From Martelella sp. HB161492 (lineage in GTDB: Bacteria > Pseudomonadota > Alphaproteobacteria > Rhizobiales > Rhizobiaceae): a DNA stretch of 64,000 nt. The DNA lies in contig NZ_JAATVV010000013.1 of assembly GCF_013184775.1 (NCBI RefSeq), positions 96,296-160,295 of the forward strand, in the 5' to 3' direction. Both the position numbers and the translations under genes were made by a program. Below are positions 1-9,410 of this stretch, piece after piece; the first letter of the stretch is position 1, and the number at the start of each line of letters is the position of its first letter. The notes beneath the pieces are model-generated. The model was not told where the DNA came from. It worked only from the letters and a program-made list of their open reading frames with translations, and did not search any database.

Positions 1-1
1 G

Positions 2-1000
2 CAATCCATGGGCGTCAATGCGCGCTCCTGGCAGGGCTGGCAGCTGCCGATCAAGACGGATAACGCCCATGGCGCGGCCCGCATTGCCGAGATTGACGGT
101 TCCGATATCATCAAGCGCATGGGCGAAGGGCAGGTAGCCGTCTGCGCCGGTTTCCAGGGGATTGGCCCGGACAATCGGGTCGCGACGCTCGGCCGTGGCG
201 GCTCCGATACGTCGGCCGTTGCCATTGCCGCTGCGGTGAAGGCCGACCGCTGTGATATCTATACCGACGTCGATGGCGTCTACACCACGGATCCGCGGAT
301 CGAACCCAAGGCCCGCCGGATGAAGAAGGTGGCGTTTGAGGAAATGCTGGAAATGGCGTCACTCGGCGCCAAGGTCCTGCAGGTCCGTTCGGTCGAACTG
401 GCCATGGTTCACAAGGTTCGCACCTTTGTGCGTTCGAGTTTTGATGAGCCGGATGCTCCCGGCATGGGCGATTTTAACAACCCGCCCGGTACCCTGATTT
501 GCGACGAGGATGAGATTGTGGAACAGGAAGTCGTAACCGGCATTGCATATGCCAAGGATGAAGCGCAGATCTCCCTGCGTCGTGTTTCGGACCGTCCGGG
601 TGTGGCTGCTGCCATTTTCGGACCGCTTGCCGAATCGCATATCAATGTCGACATGATCGTGCAGAATATTTCCGAAGACGGGACCCACACGGACATGACC
701 TTTACCGTGCCGGCCTCTGATGTCGAGAAGGCCAAGGCAGCGCTTGAGCAGAAACGCGGCGAAATCGATTTCGACGTGTTGCAGAGCGAGACAGAACTGG
801 CCAAAATCTCGGTCATCGGCATCGGCATGCGTTCGCATTCCGGCGTCGCCGCTTCCGCCTTCAAGGCGCTCTCGCAGAAGGGCATCAATATCAAGGCGAT
901 CACCACGTCCGAGATCAAGATCTCCATCCTGATCGACGGCGCCTATGCAGAACTTGCTGTCCGGACTTTGCATTCCTGCTACGGTCTGGATAAGAAGTGA
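2..1000 (+). CDS. lysC: Aspartate kinase, 3' part (5' end outside window)
   Basis: Phosphorylates aspartate at the head of the lysine, threonine and methionine pathways, in the cytoplasm. The frame is open from the window edge, so the N-terminal kinase part with its usual KFGGTS motif is missing. What remains shows LGRGGSDTSAVAIAAA, DGVYTTDPR and, in the C-terminal half, two ACT-type regulatory segments (around QISLRRVSDRPGVAAAIF and ISVIGIGMRSHSGVAASAF). These are the usual sites of feedback inhibition by lysine or threonine. It lies 83 bp upstream of ptsP on the same strand, the order usual in Rhizobiales. The identification is secure; only the length is unknown. Confidence 0.96.
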   Translation, partial: QSMGVNARSWQGWQLPIKTDNAHGAARIAEIDGSDIIKRMGEGQVAVCAGFQGIGPDNRVATLGRGGSDTSAVAIAAAVKADRCDIYTDVDGVYTTDPRIEPKARRMKKVAFEEMLEMASLGAKVLQVRSVELAMVHKVRTFVRSSFDEPDAPGMGDFNNPPGTLICDEDEIVEQEVVTGIAYAKDEAQISLRRVSDRPGVAAAIFGPLAESHINVDMIVQNISEDGTHTDMTFTVPASDVEKAKAALEQKRGEIDFDVLQSETELAKISVIGIGMRSHSGVAASAFKALSQKGINIKAITTSEIKISILIDGAYAELAVRTLHSCYGLDKK

Positions 1001-1083
1001 CCGTCAACGGGCTGCCGGAAATCACCGGGTTTCGGCAGCCTTCCCGGGGCGTCCTCCGTCCCAAAGTCCGGGGATGAAAAGCC

Positions 1084-3351
1084 ATGAGAGATCAAGCATC
1101 GGGCCCGCGCATCCTGCTCAAGCGGCTGCGAGAACTGATGGCGGAGCCGCTGGAGCCGCAGGATCGCCTTGACCGTATCGTTGGGCAGATCGCGAGCAAT
1201 ATGGTGGCGGCCGTGTGCTCGGTCTATGTGCTGCGTGCCGACAGCGTGCTCGAGCTCTACGCGACGCAAGGTCTGAAGAAGGACGCCGTCCATCTGGCGC
1301 AGCTGCGCATGGGACAGGGTCTGGTCGGCACGATTGCCGCATCCGCCCAGCCGCTCAATCTCTCCGATGCCCAGTCGCATCCCGCCTTCCGTTATCTGCC
1401 GGAAACGGGTGAAGAGATCTACCACTCCTTCCTTGGCGTTCCGATTCTCAGGGCAGGGCGGACGCTTGGCGTTCTCGTCGTCCAGAATACCGACGAGCGC
1501 GGCTATTCCGAAGATGAGGTCGAAGGGCTGCAGACGGCGGCGATGCTGCTGGCCGAAATGATCGTTTCGGGCGATCTGAAAAAGATCACCCGTCCCGGCA
1601 TGGAGCTTGACCTGACCCGCTCGGTCTCGCTTTCGGGCGATGCCTATGGCGAAGGAATTGCGATCGGACATGTTGTGCTGCATGAGCCGCGCATCATCGT
1701 CAACAATCTCGTCAATGAAGACAGCGATGCTGAAATCAAGCGCCTGCACGAGGCGCTGGATTCGCTGCGGGTTTCGATCGACGACATGCTGAACAGGCGC
1801 GATGTTTCCAGCGAGGGCGAGCATCGCGAAGTGCTGGAAACCTACCGCATGTTCGCGCATGACCGCGGCTGGGTCCGCCGCCTCGAAGAGGCGATCCGGC
1901 TGGGGCTGACGGCAGAAGGCGCTGTGGAGAAGGTTCAGAGTGACACCAAGGCGCGGATGATCCGGCTCACCGATCCCTTCATGCGGGATCGCATGCATGA
2001 TCTTGATGATCTCGCCAACCGGCTCTTGCGCCAGCTGACCGGCTTTTCCGGCGATGGCCGGGATGGTTTTCCGCCGGATGCGGTGATTGTCGCGCGCGCC
2101 ATGGGCGCTGCCGAACTGCTGGACTATCCGCGTGATCATCTCAAGGGTCTGGTGCTGGAAGATGGCGCAGCGACCAGCCATGTGGTGATCGTCGCCCGGG
2201 CCATGGGGATTCCGGTCATCGGCCAGGCCGTCGGCGTGGTCGCGCAGGCTGAGAACGGCGATGAGATCATCGTTGATGGCGATGACGGGGAAGTGCATCT
2301 GCGCCCGATCGAGGCTGTCAGCACCGCCTATAATGAGAAGATCCGCCTGCGGGCACGCCGTCAGGAGCAGTTCCGGGCGCTGAAACTGGTCGAGCCGGTC
2401 TCGCGCGATGGCGTTCGCTTCAAGCTGATGATGAATGCCGGGCTTCTGGTGGACCTGCCGCAGTTTGACGACAGCGGTGCCGAAGGCATCGGCCTGTTCC
2501 GGACCGAGCTGCAGTTCATGATTGCTTCACGCATGCCGAAGGCTGCGGAACAGGAAAATTTCTACCGTCAGGTGCTCGATTTTGCCGGCAACCGTCCGGT
2601 GACCTTCCGCACGCTCGATATCGGGTCCGACAAGGTGGTGTCCTATTTCCGCTCGCAGGAAGAGGAAAACCCGGCCATGGGCTGGCGTGCGATCCGCCTG
2701 GCGCTCGACCGGCCCTATCTTTTGCGCATGCAGATGCGCGCGCTGATGAAGGCGGCGAGCGGAGACGTGCTGCGCGTCATGGTGCCGATGGTGTCCGAGG
2801 TGCAGGAGCTGCGCGAGACGCGGGCGCTGATGGCCAAGGAAATCCAGCATCTGAAGCGCTTCGGTCATGGCGTGCCGAAGAAGATCGAGCTTGGCGCGAT
2901 GATCGAGGTTCCGGCGCTGCTTTACGAGATGGATGAGCTGATGGCCGAGGTGGATTTCGTGTCCGTCGGTTCCAATGATCTCTATCAGTTCATCATGGCG
3001 GTTGATCGCGGCAATGCGCGCGTTTCCGATCGCTATGACCCTGTCAGCAAGCCCTTCCTCCGGGTGCTGCGCGATATTGTGCGCGCGGGCGAACGGTCGG
3101 GTGTCCCGGTCACGCTGTGCGGTGAGCTGGCCAGCAAGCCGCTTTCCGCCATGGCCTTGTTCGGCATCGGCTTTCGGGCGATTTCCATGGCGCCGACGGC
3201 GATCGGCCCGGTCAAGGCCATGTTGCTCGGACTTGATGTCACTGCGCTGTCGGATCTCCTGAATACCGCGCTCGACAATCATTTTGCCGAGGATATGCCG
3301 CTGCGCGAAGTGCTGCAGCGCTTTGCCAGCGAGAATAATATTCCGCTTTAG
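1084..3351 (+). CDS. ptsP: PEP-protein phosphotransferase of the nitrogen PTS (EI-Ntr)
   Basis: First enzyme of the nitrogen phosphotransferase relay: takes phosphate from PEP and passes it to NPr and then to EIIA-Ntr, linking nitrogen/carbon status to regulation. The protein has 755 residues, the length of EI-Ntr rather than of sugar-type EI (about 570). Residues 1-170 form a GAF sensor domain. The swivelling phosphohistidine domain contains GAATSHVVIVARAMGIPVIG, where the H is the phosphorylated residue. The C-terminal PEP-binding barrel has GIGLFRTELQFM, RTLDIGSDK, VGSNDLYQF and the catalytic Cys in TLCGELAS. It follows lysC and precedes prfA, as in many Rhizobiales. Confidence 0.96.
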   Translation: MRDQASGPRILLKRLRELMAEPLEPQDRLDRIVGQIASNMVAAVCSVYVLRADSVLELYATQGLKKDAVHLAQLRMGQGLVGTIAASAQPLNLSDAQSHPAFRYLPETGEEIYHSFLGVPILRAGRTLGVLVVQNTDERGYSEDEVEGLQTAAMLLAEMIVSGDLKKITRPGMELDLTRSVSLSGDAYGEGIAIGHVVLHEPRIIVNNLVNEDSDAEIKRLHEALDSLRVSIDDMLNRRDVSSEGEHREVLETYRMFAHDRGWVRRLEEAIRLGLTAEGAVEKVQSDTKARMIRLTDPFMRDRMHDLDDLANRLLRQLTGFSGDGRDGFPPDAVIVARAMGAAELLDYPRDHLKGLVLEDGAATSHVVIVARAMGIPVIGQAVGVVAQAENGDEIIVDGDDGEVHLRPIEAVSTAYNEKIRLRARRQEQFRALKLVEPVSRDGVRFKLMMNAGLLVDLPQFDDSGAEGIGLFRTELQFMIASRMPKAAEQENFYRQVLDFAGNRPVTFRTLDIGSDKVVSYFRSQEEENPAMGWRAIRLALDRPYLLRMQMRALMKAASGDVLRVMVPMVSEVQELRETRALMAKEIQHLKRFGHGVPKKIELGAMIEVPALLYEMDELMAEVDFVSVGSNDLYQFIMAVDRGNARVSDRYDPVSKPFLRVLRDIVRAGERSGVPVTLCGELASKPLSAMALFGIGFRAISMAPTAIGPVKAMLLGLDVTALSDLLNTALDNHFAEDMPLREVLQRFASENNIPL

Positions 3352-3445
3352 TGCCGCTACTTCCGCCACGTTCTGCCGCTAGCGCGTGCGGCAGGCGTGA
3401 TGGCTGAAAGACGCGTCACTCAACAGAAACGGAGAGATAAACGGC

Positions 3446-4528
3446 GTGGCGAGGCTACCTGTCGAAAAGATGAATGAGCTGGAGCGTCGCTTCAGCGAGG
3501 TCGAGGCCCGCATGTCGGCTGGCCCGGATGCGGAAACCTATGTCCGCCTGGCATCCGAATATGCCGAGCTCGAACCGGTGGTGAACAAGATCCGCGTCTA
3601 TAGCGCAGCCGCCAGCGAACAGCGGGATCTCGAGGCGCTGCTCTCCGACAGGACGACCGAACGCGAGATGCGTGAGCTTGCCGAAATGGAACTGCCGGAG
3701 GTCGAGACACGGATCGAGGCACTTGAAGGCGAAATTCAGCTGCTCCTGTTGCCCAAGGACGCGGCGGATGAGAAAAGCGCGGTCCTGGAAATCCGCGCCG
3801 GCACGGGTGGCTCGGAGGCTGCTCTGTTCGCCGGCGATCTGTTCCGCATGTATGAGCGCTACGCGGCTGGCAAGGGCTGGAAGGTCGAGATTCTTTCGGC
3901 CAGCGACGGCGATGCCGGCGGGTTCAAGGAAATCATCGCCTCGGTCAGCGGGCGCGGGGTTTTTTCGCGGCTGAAGTTCGAATCCGGTGTTCACCGCGTG
4001 CAGCGCGTGCCGGAGACGGAGGCGAGCGGCCGTATTCACACCTCTGCGGCAACCGTGGCGGTGCTGCCGGAAGCCGAGGATATTGATGTCGAGATCCGCG
4101 CTGAGGATATTCGTATCGATACGATGCGGTCATCCGGTGCGGGCGGTCAGCACGTCAACACGACGGATTCGGCGGTGCGGATCACCCATCTGCCGACCGG
4201 CATCATCGTGACCAGTTCGGAGAAATCCCAGCATCAGAACCGCGCCAAGGCGATGCAGGTGCTGCGGGCCCGGCTGTTCGACATCGAGCGTCAGCGGGCC
4301 GACAGTGAACGTTCTGCCGACCGCAAGAGCCAGGTTGGCTCGGGCGACCGTTCCGAGCGTATCCGCACCTATAATTTTCCGCAGGGCCGGGTGACTGACC
4401 ATCGTATCAATCTGACGCTCTACAAGCTCGATGCCATCATTCAGGGCGACCTTGACGAGGTGGTCGATGCCCTGATCGCCGACTATCAGGCTGGCCAGCT
4501 TGCCCAGCTGGGTGCCCAGGGGAATTGA
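3446..4528 (+). CDS. prfA: Peptide chain release factor 1
   Basis: Recognises UAA and UAG stop codons and triggers hydrolysis of peptidyl-tRNA on the ribosome. At 360 residues it has full family length. The GGQ motif that reaches the peptidyl transferase centre is present ([20 protein letters not shown]), as is the family stretch [25 protein letters not shown] (partly quoted; about residues 285-309). The start is GTG, preceded by GGAGAG at 3431-3436. The prmC start lies 4 bp after the stop, so the factor and its modifying enzyme are likely co-translated. Confidence 0.97.
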   Translation: MARLPVEKMNELERRFSEVEARMSAGPDAETYVRLASEYAELEPVVNKIRVYSAAASEQRDLEALLSDRTTEREMRELAEMELPEVETRIEALEGEIQLLLLPKDAADEKSAVLEIRAGTGGSEAALFAGDLFRMYERYAAGKGWKVEILSASDGDAGGFKEIIASVSGRGVFSRLKFESGVHRVQRVPETEASGRIHTSAATVAVLPEAEDIDVEIRAEDIRIDTMRSSGAGGQHVNTTDSAVRITHLPTGIIVTSSEKSQHQNRAKAMQVLRARLFDIERQRADSERSADRKSQVGSGDRSERIRTYNFPQGRVTDHRINLTLYKLDAIIQGDLDEVVDALIADYQAGQLAQLGAQGN

Positions 4529-4532
4529 ACCA

Positions 4533-5393
4533 ATGCTGACGCTGAGGGCGATGTTCGACGAAGCCTGTGCCGCTCTTGCCGAGGCAGGCATTGCCGAACC
4601 GCGCGAAGAGGCGCGTCACCTGATCAGCGGGCTGTTTTCTCTCTCACTTGGCGGGCTGAGCCTCGAGGGCGCCCGACTTGTGAATGATGAAGATGTTGCG
4701 CGCGCGCGCGGTGCGGTCGTGCGCCGTGCTGCCGGCGAACCCGTCTACCGCATCCTTGGCGTCCGCGAGTTTTACGGCCTCGATTTCGCCCTCGGGCCTG
4801 AAACGCTCGAGCCGCGCCCGGATACCGAAATCCTGGTTGAGGCAGCATTGGCAGAAATGCGGCAAATTGTCGCCGAACGTGGCAGCGTGCGTTTTGCTGA
4901 TCTGGGGACAGGGACGGGGGCCATTGCGATAACGCTTCTGACGCAATGTATGCAGGCACACGCTGTTGTGAGCGATATTTCGCAATCTGCCCTTGAAATG
5001 GCGCAAAGGAATGCCCTACTACATAAAGTGACTGAACGGTTCGAGACCCGGTGCGGGTCGTGGTATGCACCACTTGACGGGCTGTTCGACATGATTGTGT
5101 CAAATCCACCTTATATCAGGACGGACGAGATAGAACGGCTCCAGCCGGAGGTTCGCGATCATGATCCGCGTGCTGCTCTCGACGGCGGCGACGACGGGCT
5201 TGACGCCTACCGGGCGATTGCTGCAGGTGCGTGGACATTCCTCGCTCCGGGCGGAATCGTGGCTCTGGAGATCGGCTATGACCAGAAAGTGCCGGTCGTC
5301 GCGATTTTCGAAACGGCGGGCTTTGCGCTCAAAAGAGCAATTCGGGATCTCGGCAACAATGATCGGGTCGTGATCTTCAAACCGGCGCGTTGA
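4533..5393 (+). CDS. prmC: Release-factor glutamine N5-methyltransferase
   Basis: Methylates the glutamine of the GGQ motif of release factors with S-adenosylmethionine. The SAM-binding motif DLGTGTGAIAITLL and the substrate-glutamine motif SNPPYIRTDE are both visible, in 286 residues. I place the start at ATG 4533, 4 bp after prfA stops, rather than at an in-frame codon 33 bp upstream that lies inside prfA; the sequence CAGGGGAAT just ahead can serve as ribosome binding site. Tight linkage to prfA, its substrate, supports the call. Confidence 0.94.
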   Translation: MLTLRAMFDEACAALAEAGIAEPREEARHLISGLFSLSLGGLSLEGARLVNDEDVARARGAVVRRAAGEPVYRILGVREFYGLDFALGPETLEPRPDTEILVEAALAEMRQIVAERGSVRFADLGTGTGAIAITLLTQCMQAHAVVSDISQSALEMAQRNALLHKVTERFETRCGSWYAPLDGLFDMIVSNPPYIRTDEIERLQPEVRDHDPRAALDGGDDGLDAYRAIAAGAWTFLAPGGIVALEIGYDQKVPVVAIFETAGFALKRAIRDLGNNDRVVIFKPAR

Positions 5394-5709
5394 TCGGAAT
5401 GTCACGCCCGCAATGTTTTTGAAAACTTTCAGAGAAAGGGCTTGGATTTTTCGAGCAAGCGGGCTAGGTTGCAGCCACGTAAAAAGGCGACTGATAAGCG
5501 GTAACGATTCGTTCGACCCAGGCAGTCTCAGGTGTTGTGCTTGATGAATATGTTCAAGCCGTGCCGCCTTTGGCGTGATTCAGTGATTTGGATTCCATGA
5601 TTGGCAAACGGGCTCGATTGGCCCAGCCAGCGGATCTATGCCGCCGGGAAGCGCTTGTACGCTGCCGTGCGGTCTAGCTCGGCCACAACAAAAATCAGGT
5701 GTATATTCC
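5394..5709 (+). promoter_or_regulatory. Intergenic region with a candidate promoter for the DUF4167 gene
   Basis: 316 bp without a gene. A TTGGAT hexamer (5442-5447), a 17-bp spacer and TAGGTT (5465-5470) make a plausible sigma70 promoter for the downstream gene. No hairpin terminator is obvious after prmC, and I recognise no RNA gene here. The promoter call rests on hexamer similarity alone. Confidence 0.35.
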
Positions 5710-6444
5710 ATGAGGCCAGGACAGCAGAACAAGCGCAGCCGGGGGCGCGGCAACAACAATAACAACAACTTCAACCGCAAGGGCGCCAACCCGCTGACCA
5801 GGACCTATGACAGCTCGGGTCCCGACGTGAAAATTCGCGGCACGGCTCAGCATATTGCCGAGAAGTACCTTGCTTTGGCACGGGATGCACAGGGATCCGG
5901 CGATCGCGTCATGGCGGAAAACTACCTGCAGCATGCCGAGCATTACAATCGCATCATCGCATCCGCCCAGGCACAGCTGCAGGAACGCTATCAGCGTGAC
6001 GATCGCAATGATGGCGATGACAGCGACATCAATGATGATGATAGCCCGGCCGTTGCTGCGCAGCCGCAGCAGAACCGTCAGTCTGAGCGCACAGAACAGC
6101 CGAAACAGGCTGCTGCTGAAAAGCCGGTCGATGCTGATGGACCGCAGCCGGTCATCGAAGGCACGCCCGCCGAGGTGATGGCTGAAGAGGCCGACGGTCA
6201 GCCGGTCGCAGGGCGCCGCAATACGCGCCGGCGCACGCCGACCGGGGCACGCCCGCGCCGCACCAAGCGTGGCGCCGAAGGCGAGGGTGAGGGCGCAGCT
6301 TCCGCCGAGGCCGAGCCGGCCGCTGAAGCCGCAAGCCCGGAAGGTGAGCCGGAAAAGAAGCCGGCCCGTCGCCGTCGTGCCCGCAAGGATGCCGATGATG
6401 GTGACGCAGGCAAGCCGGAAATGGCGGAAGCCGCTTCGGAATAA
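5710..6444 (+). CDS. DUF4167 domain protein (basic, low complexity)
   Basis: The first 90 or so residues match the DUF4167 family typical of alphaproteobacteria: a basic asparagine-rich N-terminus (MRPGQQNKRSRGRG then an Asn run) followed by GTAQHIAEKYLALARDAQ and AENYLQHAEHYNRI. The remaining 150 residues are disordered and rich in Ala, Glu, Pro, Arg and Lys, ending in arginine/lysine blocks. The composition suggests nucleic-acid binding, but the function is not known to me. ATG 5710 is chosen because the conserved family N-terminus begins there. The gene is monocistronic and followed by a terminator. Confidence 0.85.
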   Translation: MRPGQQNKRSRGRGNNNNNNFNRKGANPLTRTYDSSGPDVKIRGTAQHIAEKYLALARDAQGSGDRVMAENYLQHAEHYNRIIASAQAQLQERYQRDDRNDGDDSDINDDDSPAVAAQPQQNRQSERTEQPKQAAAEKPVDADGPQPVIEGTPAEVMAEEADGQPVAGRRNTRRRTPTGARPRRTKRGAEGEGEGAASAEAEPAAEAASPEGEPEKKPARRRRARKDADDGDAGKPEMAEAASE

Positions 6445-6470
6445 GGTACCTTTCGGCAGAGCGTTTCATG

Positions 6471-6502
6471 AAACCCGGTTGCTGATGCGGCCGGGTTTTT
6501 CG
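6471..6502 (+). terminator. Rho-independent terminator after the DUF4167 gene
   Basis: AAACCCGG (6471-6478) pairs with CCGGGTTT (6491-6498) over a 12-nt loop and is followed by a T run. It sits 27 bp after the stop codon. Confidence 0.75.
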
Positions 6503-6736
6503 TCGGGCAGTGCGCCGTGAGCCTGGCAGAGATGTGCGGCCTGGATCGCGCCCGCTTTCGGAGAGCATTGCTGCATTGCCAGAACTGACCGGCACCGGAT
6601 GTCGCGGCAGCGCCAGACCGGCGCGACCTTGCCGCCACCGGTCCGGCTGTTTTTCGAAGGGCAGGGTTCGGTTGTGATTGAAAACCGCGGCCTGTTTTCC
6701 TAACTAGTTCGCAACCGCATAAAAGAAGAGAAAAGC

Positions 6737-7375
6737 ATGGGCTTCGTGATCGCCATTGACGGGCCGGCTGCCGCCGGCAAAGGAACGCTTGCGCGCAAGC
6801 TTGCCAGTCACTACGGCTTTGCGCATCTCGATACCGGTCTGACCTATCGCGCAACCGCCCATGCCTTGCTTTCCGCCGGCCTGCCGCTTGATGACGAGGC
6901 CATTGCTGCCGACCTGGCTGGCAAGGTCGATCTGTCGCGCCTCGATCGAGATGTGCTCTCCGCGCATGAGATCGGCGAGGCCGCGTCCAGAGTGGCGGCG
7001 ATGCCGGCTGTTCGGCGGGCGCTGGTGCTGGCGCAGCAGAGATTTGCAGGACGTGATCCGGGCGCCGTGCTGGACGGCCGCGATATTGGCACTGTTGTCT
7101 GCCCTGATGCGCCGGTTAAGCTCTATGTCACCGCCGATGCTGATATTCGCGCCCGCCGTCGCTTCGACGAGATCGTTGCGCGCGGCCAGACGGCCGATTT
7201 CAATGTGATCCTCGACGATGTGCGCCGCCGTGACGAGCGTGACACATCGCGTGAGGACAGCCCCTTGCGCCCGGCTGAAGATGCGTACTTGCTTGATACG
7301 TCCAAAATGGGTATAGAAGCCGCGTTTGCAGCGGCATGCGAGTATATCGAGGCTCGCCGCAAAGCATTTTTATGA
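6737..7375 (+). CDS. cmk: Cytidylate kinase
   Basis: Phosphorylates CMP and dCMP to the diphosphates using ATP. The 212-residue protein opens with the P-loop [19 protein letters not shown] and the CMP-site segment [25 protein letters not shown] and RARRRFDE are family hallmarks. It precedes rpsA, as in most proteobacteria, but aroA, which often lies upstream of cmk in Rhizobiales, is not here. A terminator separates it from the DUF4167 gene, so it has its own promoter, which I could not place firmly in 6503-6736. Confidence 0.95.
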   Translation: MGFVIAIDGPAAAGKGTLARKLASHYGFAHLDTGLTYRATAHALLSAGLPLDDEAIAADLAGKVDLSRLDRDVLSAHEIGEAASRVAAMPAVRRALVLAQQRFAGRDPGAVLDGRDIGTVVCPDAPVKLYVTADADIRARRRFDEIVARGQTADFNVILDDVRRRDERDTSREDSPLRPAEDAYLLDTSKMGIEAAFAAACEYIEARRKAFL

Positions 7376-7434
7376 GGATAGCGGGTGTTCCGCTTCCCGA
7401 AAACGGCCTTTCATTGCATCCAGGCGCCGGAATA

Positions 7435-7456
7435 TTCTTGACCATATGGTCAAGAA
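7435..7456. repeat. Perfect 22-bp palindrome in the cmk-rpsA spacer
   Basis: TTCTTGACCAT is followed immediately by its exact reverse complement ATGGTCAAGAA, centred between 7445 and 7446. There is no loop and no T run on either side, so it reads better as a protein-binding dyad than as a terminator. It lies 103 bp upstream of the rpsA start. Confidence 0.7.
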
Positions 7457-7558
7457 ATGGGTGCTGCGAAAGGCTCTGGTTCAACACCAGCCACCGGCGC
7501 ATAAGTGCACGTCCGCGCACCTGAAATATGAGCGGAAACGGCACGATTAGGAGTTTTC

Positions 7559-9268
7559 ATGACTGCACAGACCCCCACGCGGGACGATTTCGCCGCTCTG
7601 CTCGAGGAATCCTTTGCCGAGAACAATGATCTCGCAGAAGGCTATGTTGCCAAGGGCATTATCACGGCGATCGAAAAAGATGTTGCCATCATCGATGTTG
7701 GCCTCAAGGTCGAAGGCCGCGTTCCGCTTAAGGAGTTCGGCGCCCGTTCCAAGGACGGTGAGCTGAAGGTCGGCGATGAAGTCGAAGTCTATGTCGAGCG
7801 CATCGAAAACGCGCTTGGCGAAGCTGTTCTGTCGCGCGAAAAGGCTCGCCGCGAAGAAGCCTGGGTCAAGCTCGAAGCCAAGTTCGAAGCTGGCGAGCGT
7901 GTTGAAGGCCTGATCTTCAACCAGGTCAAGGGTGGCTTCACCGTCGATCTCGACGGCGCGATCGCCTTCCTGCCGCGCAGCCAGGTGGACATCCGTCCGA
8001 TTCGCGACGTATCGCCGCTGATGCACACGCCGCAGCCCTTCGAAATCCTGAAGATGGACAAGCGTCGCGGCAACATCGTCGTTTCGCGCCGTACCGTTCT
8101 CGAAGAGAGCCGCGCTGAGCAGCGTTCGGAAATCGTCCAGAACCTTGAAGAAGGTCAGGTCGTCGAAGGCGTTGTCAAGAACATCACCGATTACGGTGCA
8201 TTCGTCGATCTCGGCGGCATCGATGGTCTGCTGCACGTCACCGACATGGCATGGCGTCGCGTCAACCATCCGACCGAGCTTCTGTCGATCGGCCAGCAGG
8301 TCAAGGTCCAGATCATCCGCATCAACCAGGAAACGCACCGCATTTCCCTGGGCATGAAGCAGCTGGAAGCCGACCCGTGGGATGGCATCTCGGCCAAGTA
8401 TCCGGAAGGCAAGAAGATTTCCGGTACCGTCACGAACATCACCGATTACGGTGCATTCGTCGAGCTGGAGCCGGGCATCGAAGGCCTGATCCACATCTCG
8501 GAAATGTCCTGGACCAAGAAGAACGTACACCCCGGCAAGATCCTGTCCACGAGCCAGGAAGTCGAAGTTGTCGTGCTCGAAGTCGATCCGGCCAAGCGCC
8601 GCATCTCGCTCGGCCTCAAGCAGACGCTCGAAAATCCGTGGGAAGCCTTCTCCTTCTCGCATCCGGCCGGCACGGTCGTTGAAGGCGAGATCAAGAACAA
8701 GACCGAATTCGGTCTGTTCATCGGTCTGGAAGGCGATGTCGACGGCATGGTTCACCTGTCGGATCTCGACTGGAACCGTCCGGGCGAGCAGGTCATCGAG
8801 GAATATGCCAAGGGCGATGTCGTCAAGGCTGTTGTTCTCGACGTCGATATCGAGAAGGAGCGTATTTCGCTCGGCATCAAGCAGCTCGGCAAGGATTCGC
8901 TGACTGAAGCTGCCGCTTCCGGCGAACTGCGCAAGGGTGCAGTGGTTTCCTGCGAAATCACCGCGATCAACGACGGCGGTGTCGAGGTCAAGCTCGTCAA
9001 CCACGAAGACATCGTGTCCTTCATCCGTCGCTCGGATCTGGCCCGCGACCGCGACGAACAGCGCCCCGAGCGTTTCTCGGTCGGTCAGCTGGTCGATGCC
9101 CGCATCACCAACTTCTCCAAGAAGGACCGCAAGGTCATGCTTTCGATCAAGGCGCTGGAAATCGCTGAAGAGAAGGAAGCTGTGGCTCAGTTCGGTTCGT
9201 CTGACTCGGGCGCTTCGCTCGGCGACATTCTCGGCGCCGCTCTGAAGAACCGCGACGACGCAGAATAA
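7559..9268 (+). CDS. rpsA: 30S ribosomal protein S1
   Basis: Binds mRNA on the small subunit and helps translation initiation. The 569-residue protein has six tandem S1 (OB-fold) repeats. Typical phrases recur, such as GVVKNITDYGAFVDLGGIDG at about residue 205 and GTVTNITDYGAFVELEPGIEG at about 290, with later degenerate copies to about residue 530. The ribosome binding site TTAGGAG lies at 7548-7554. Codon use is biased in the manner of highly expressed genes (repeated GAA, AAG, CGC, CTG). The gene has its own strong terminator. Confidence 0.97.
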   Translation: MTAQTPTRDDFAALLEESFAENNDLAEGYVAKGIITAIEKDVAIIDVGLKVEGRVPLKEFGARSKDGELKVGDEVEVYVERIENALGEAVLSREKARREEAWVKLEAKFEAGERVEGLIFNQVKGGFTVDLDGAIAFLPRSQVDIRPIRDVSPLMHTPQPFEILKMDKRRGNIVVSRRTVLEESRAEQRSEIVQNLEEGQVVEGVVKNITDYGAFVDLGGIDGLLHVTDMAWRRVNHPTELLSIGQQVKVQIIRINQETHRISLGMKQLEADPWDGISAKYPEGKKISGTVTNITDYGAFVELEPGIEGLIHISEMSWTKKNVHPGKILSTSQEVEVVVLEVDPAKRRISLGLKQTLENPWEAFSFSHPAGTVVEGEIKNKTEFGLFIGLEGDVDGMVHLSDLDWNRPGEQVIEEYAKGDVVKAVVLDVDIEKERISLGIKQLGKDSLTEAAASGELRKGAVVSCEITAINDGGVEVKLVNHEDIVSFIRRSDLARDRDEQRPERFSVGQLVDARITNFSKKDRKVMLSIKALEIAEEKEAVAQFGSSDSGASLGDILGAALKNRDDAE

Positions 9269-9297
9269 TCGTCATCAGCGATTGTCTGAATGATAAG

Positions 9298-9329
9298 GCC
9301 GCCGGAGGGAAACCTCCGGCGGCTTTTTT
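9298..9329 (+). terminator. Rho-independent terminator after rpsA
   Basis: Perfect 11-bp stem (GCCGCCGGAGG, 9298-9308, with CCTCCGGCGGC, 9313-9323), GAAA tetraloop, then six T residues. Confidence 0.95.
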
Positions 9330-9410
9330 GTCCGGACTGGCCGATTGATCGCACTTGATTTTCTGCGTCGAAGGGCGGCAATTGAAACGCTTGGTTCAGG
9401 GGCTTTTATC

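Noticed and set aside
979..2298. Long antisense ORFs across ptsP, cydA and smoG/smoF (over 300 codons)
   Set aside because: Shadow frames of well-recognised genes in GC-rich DNA; no family motifs and no ribosome binding sites.
4684..4710. CGCGCGCG run in prmC as a possible repeat or hotspot
   Set aside because: It lies inside conserved coding sequence with normal codon use; no frameshift is present.
5638..5709. Upstream in-frame extension of the DUF4167 gene (MPPGSACTLPCGL...)
   Set aside because: The family N-terminus begins at ATG 5710; the extension has no family similarity and lies in the promoter region.
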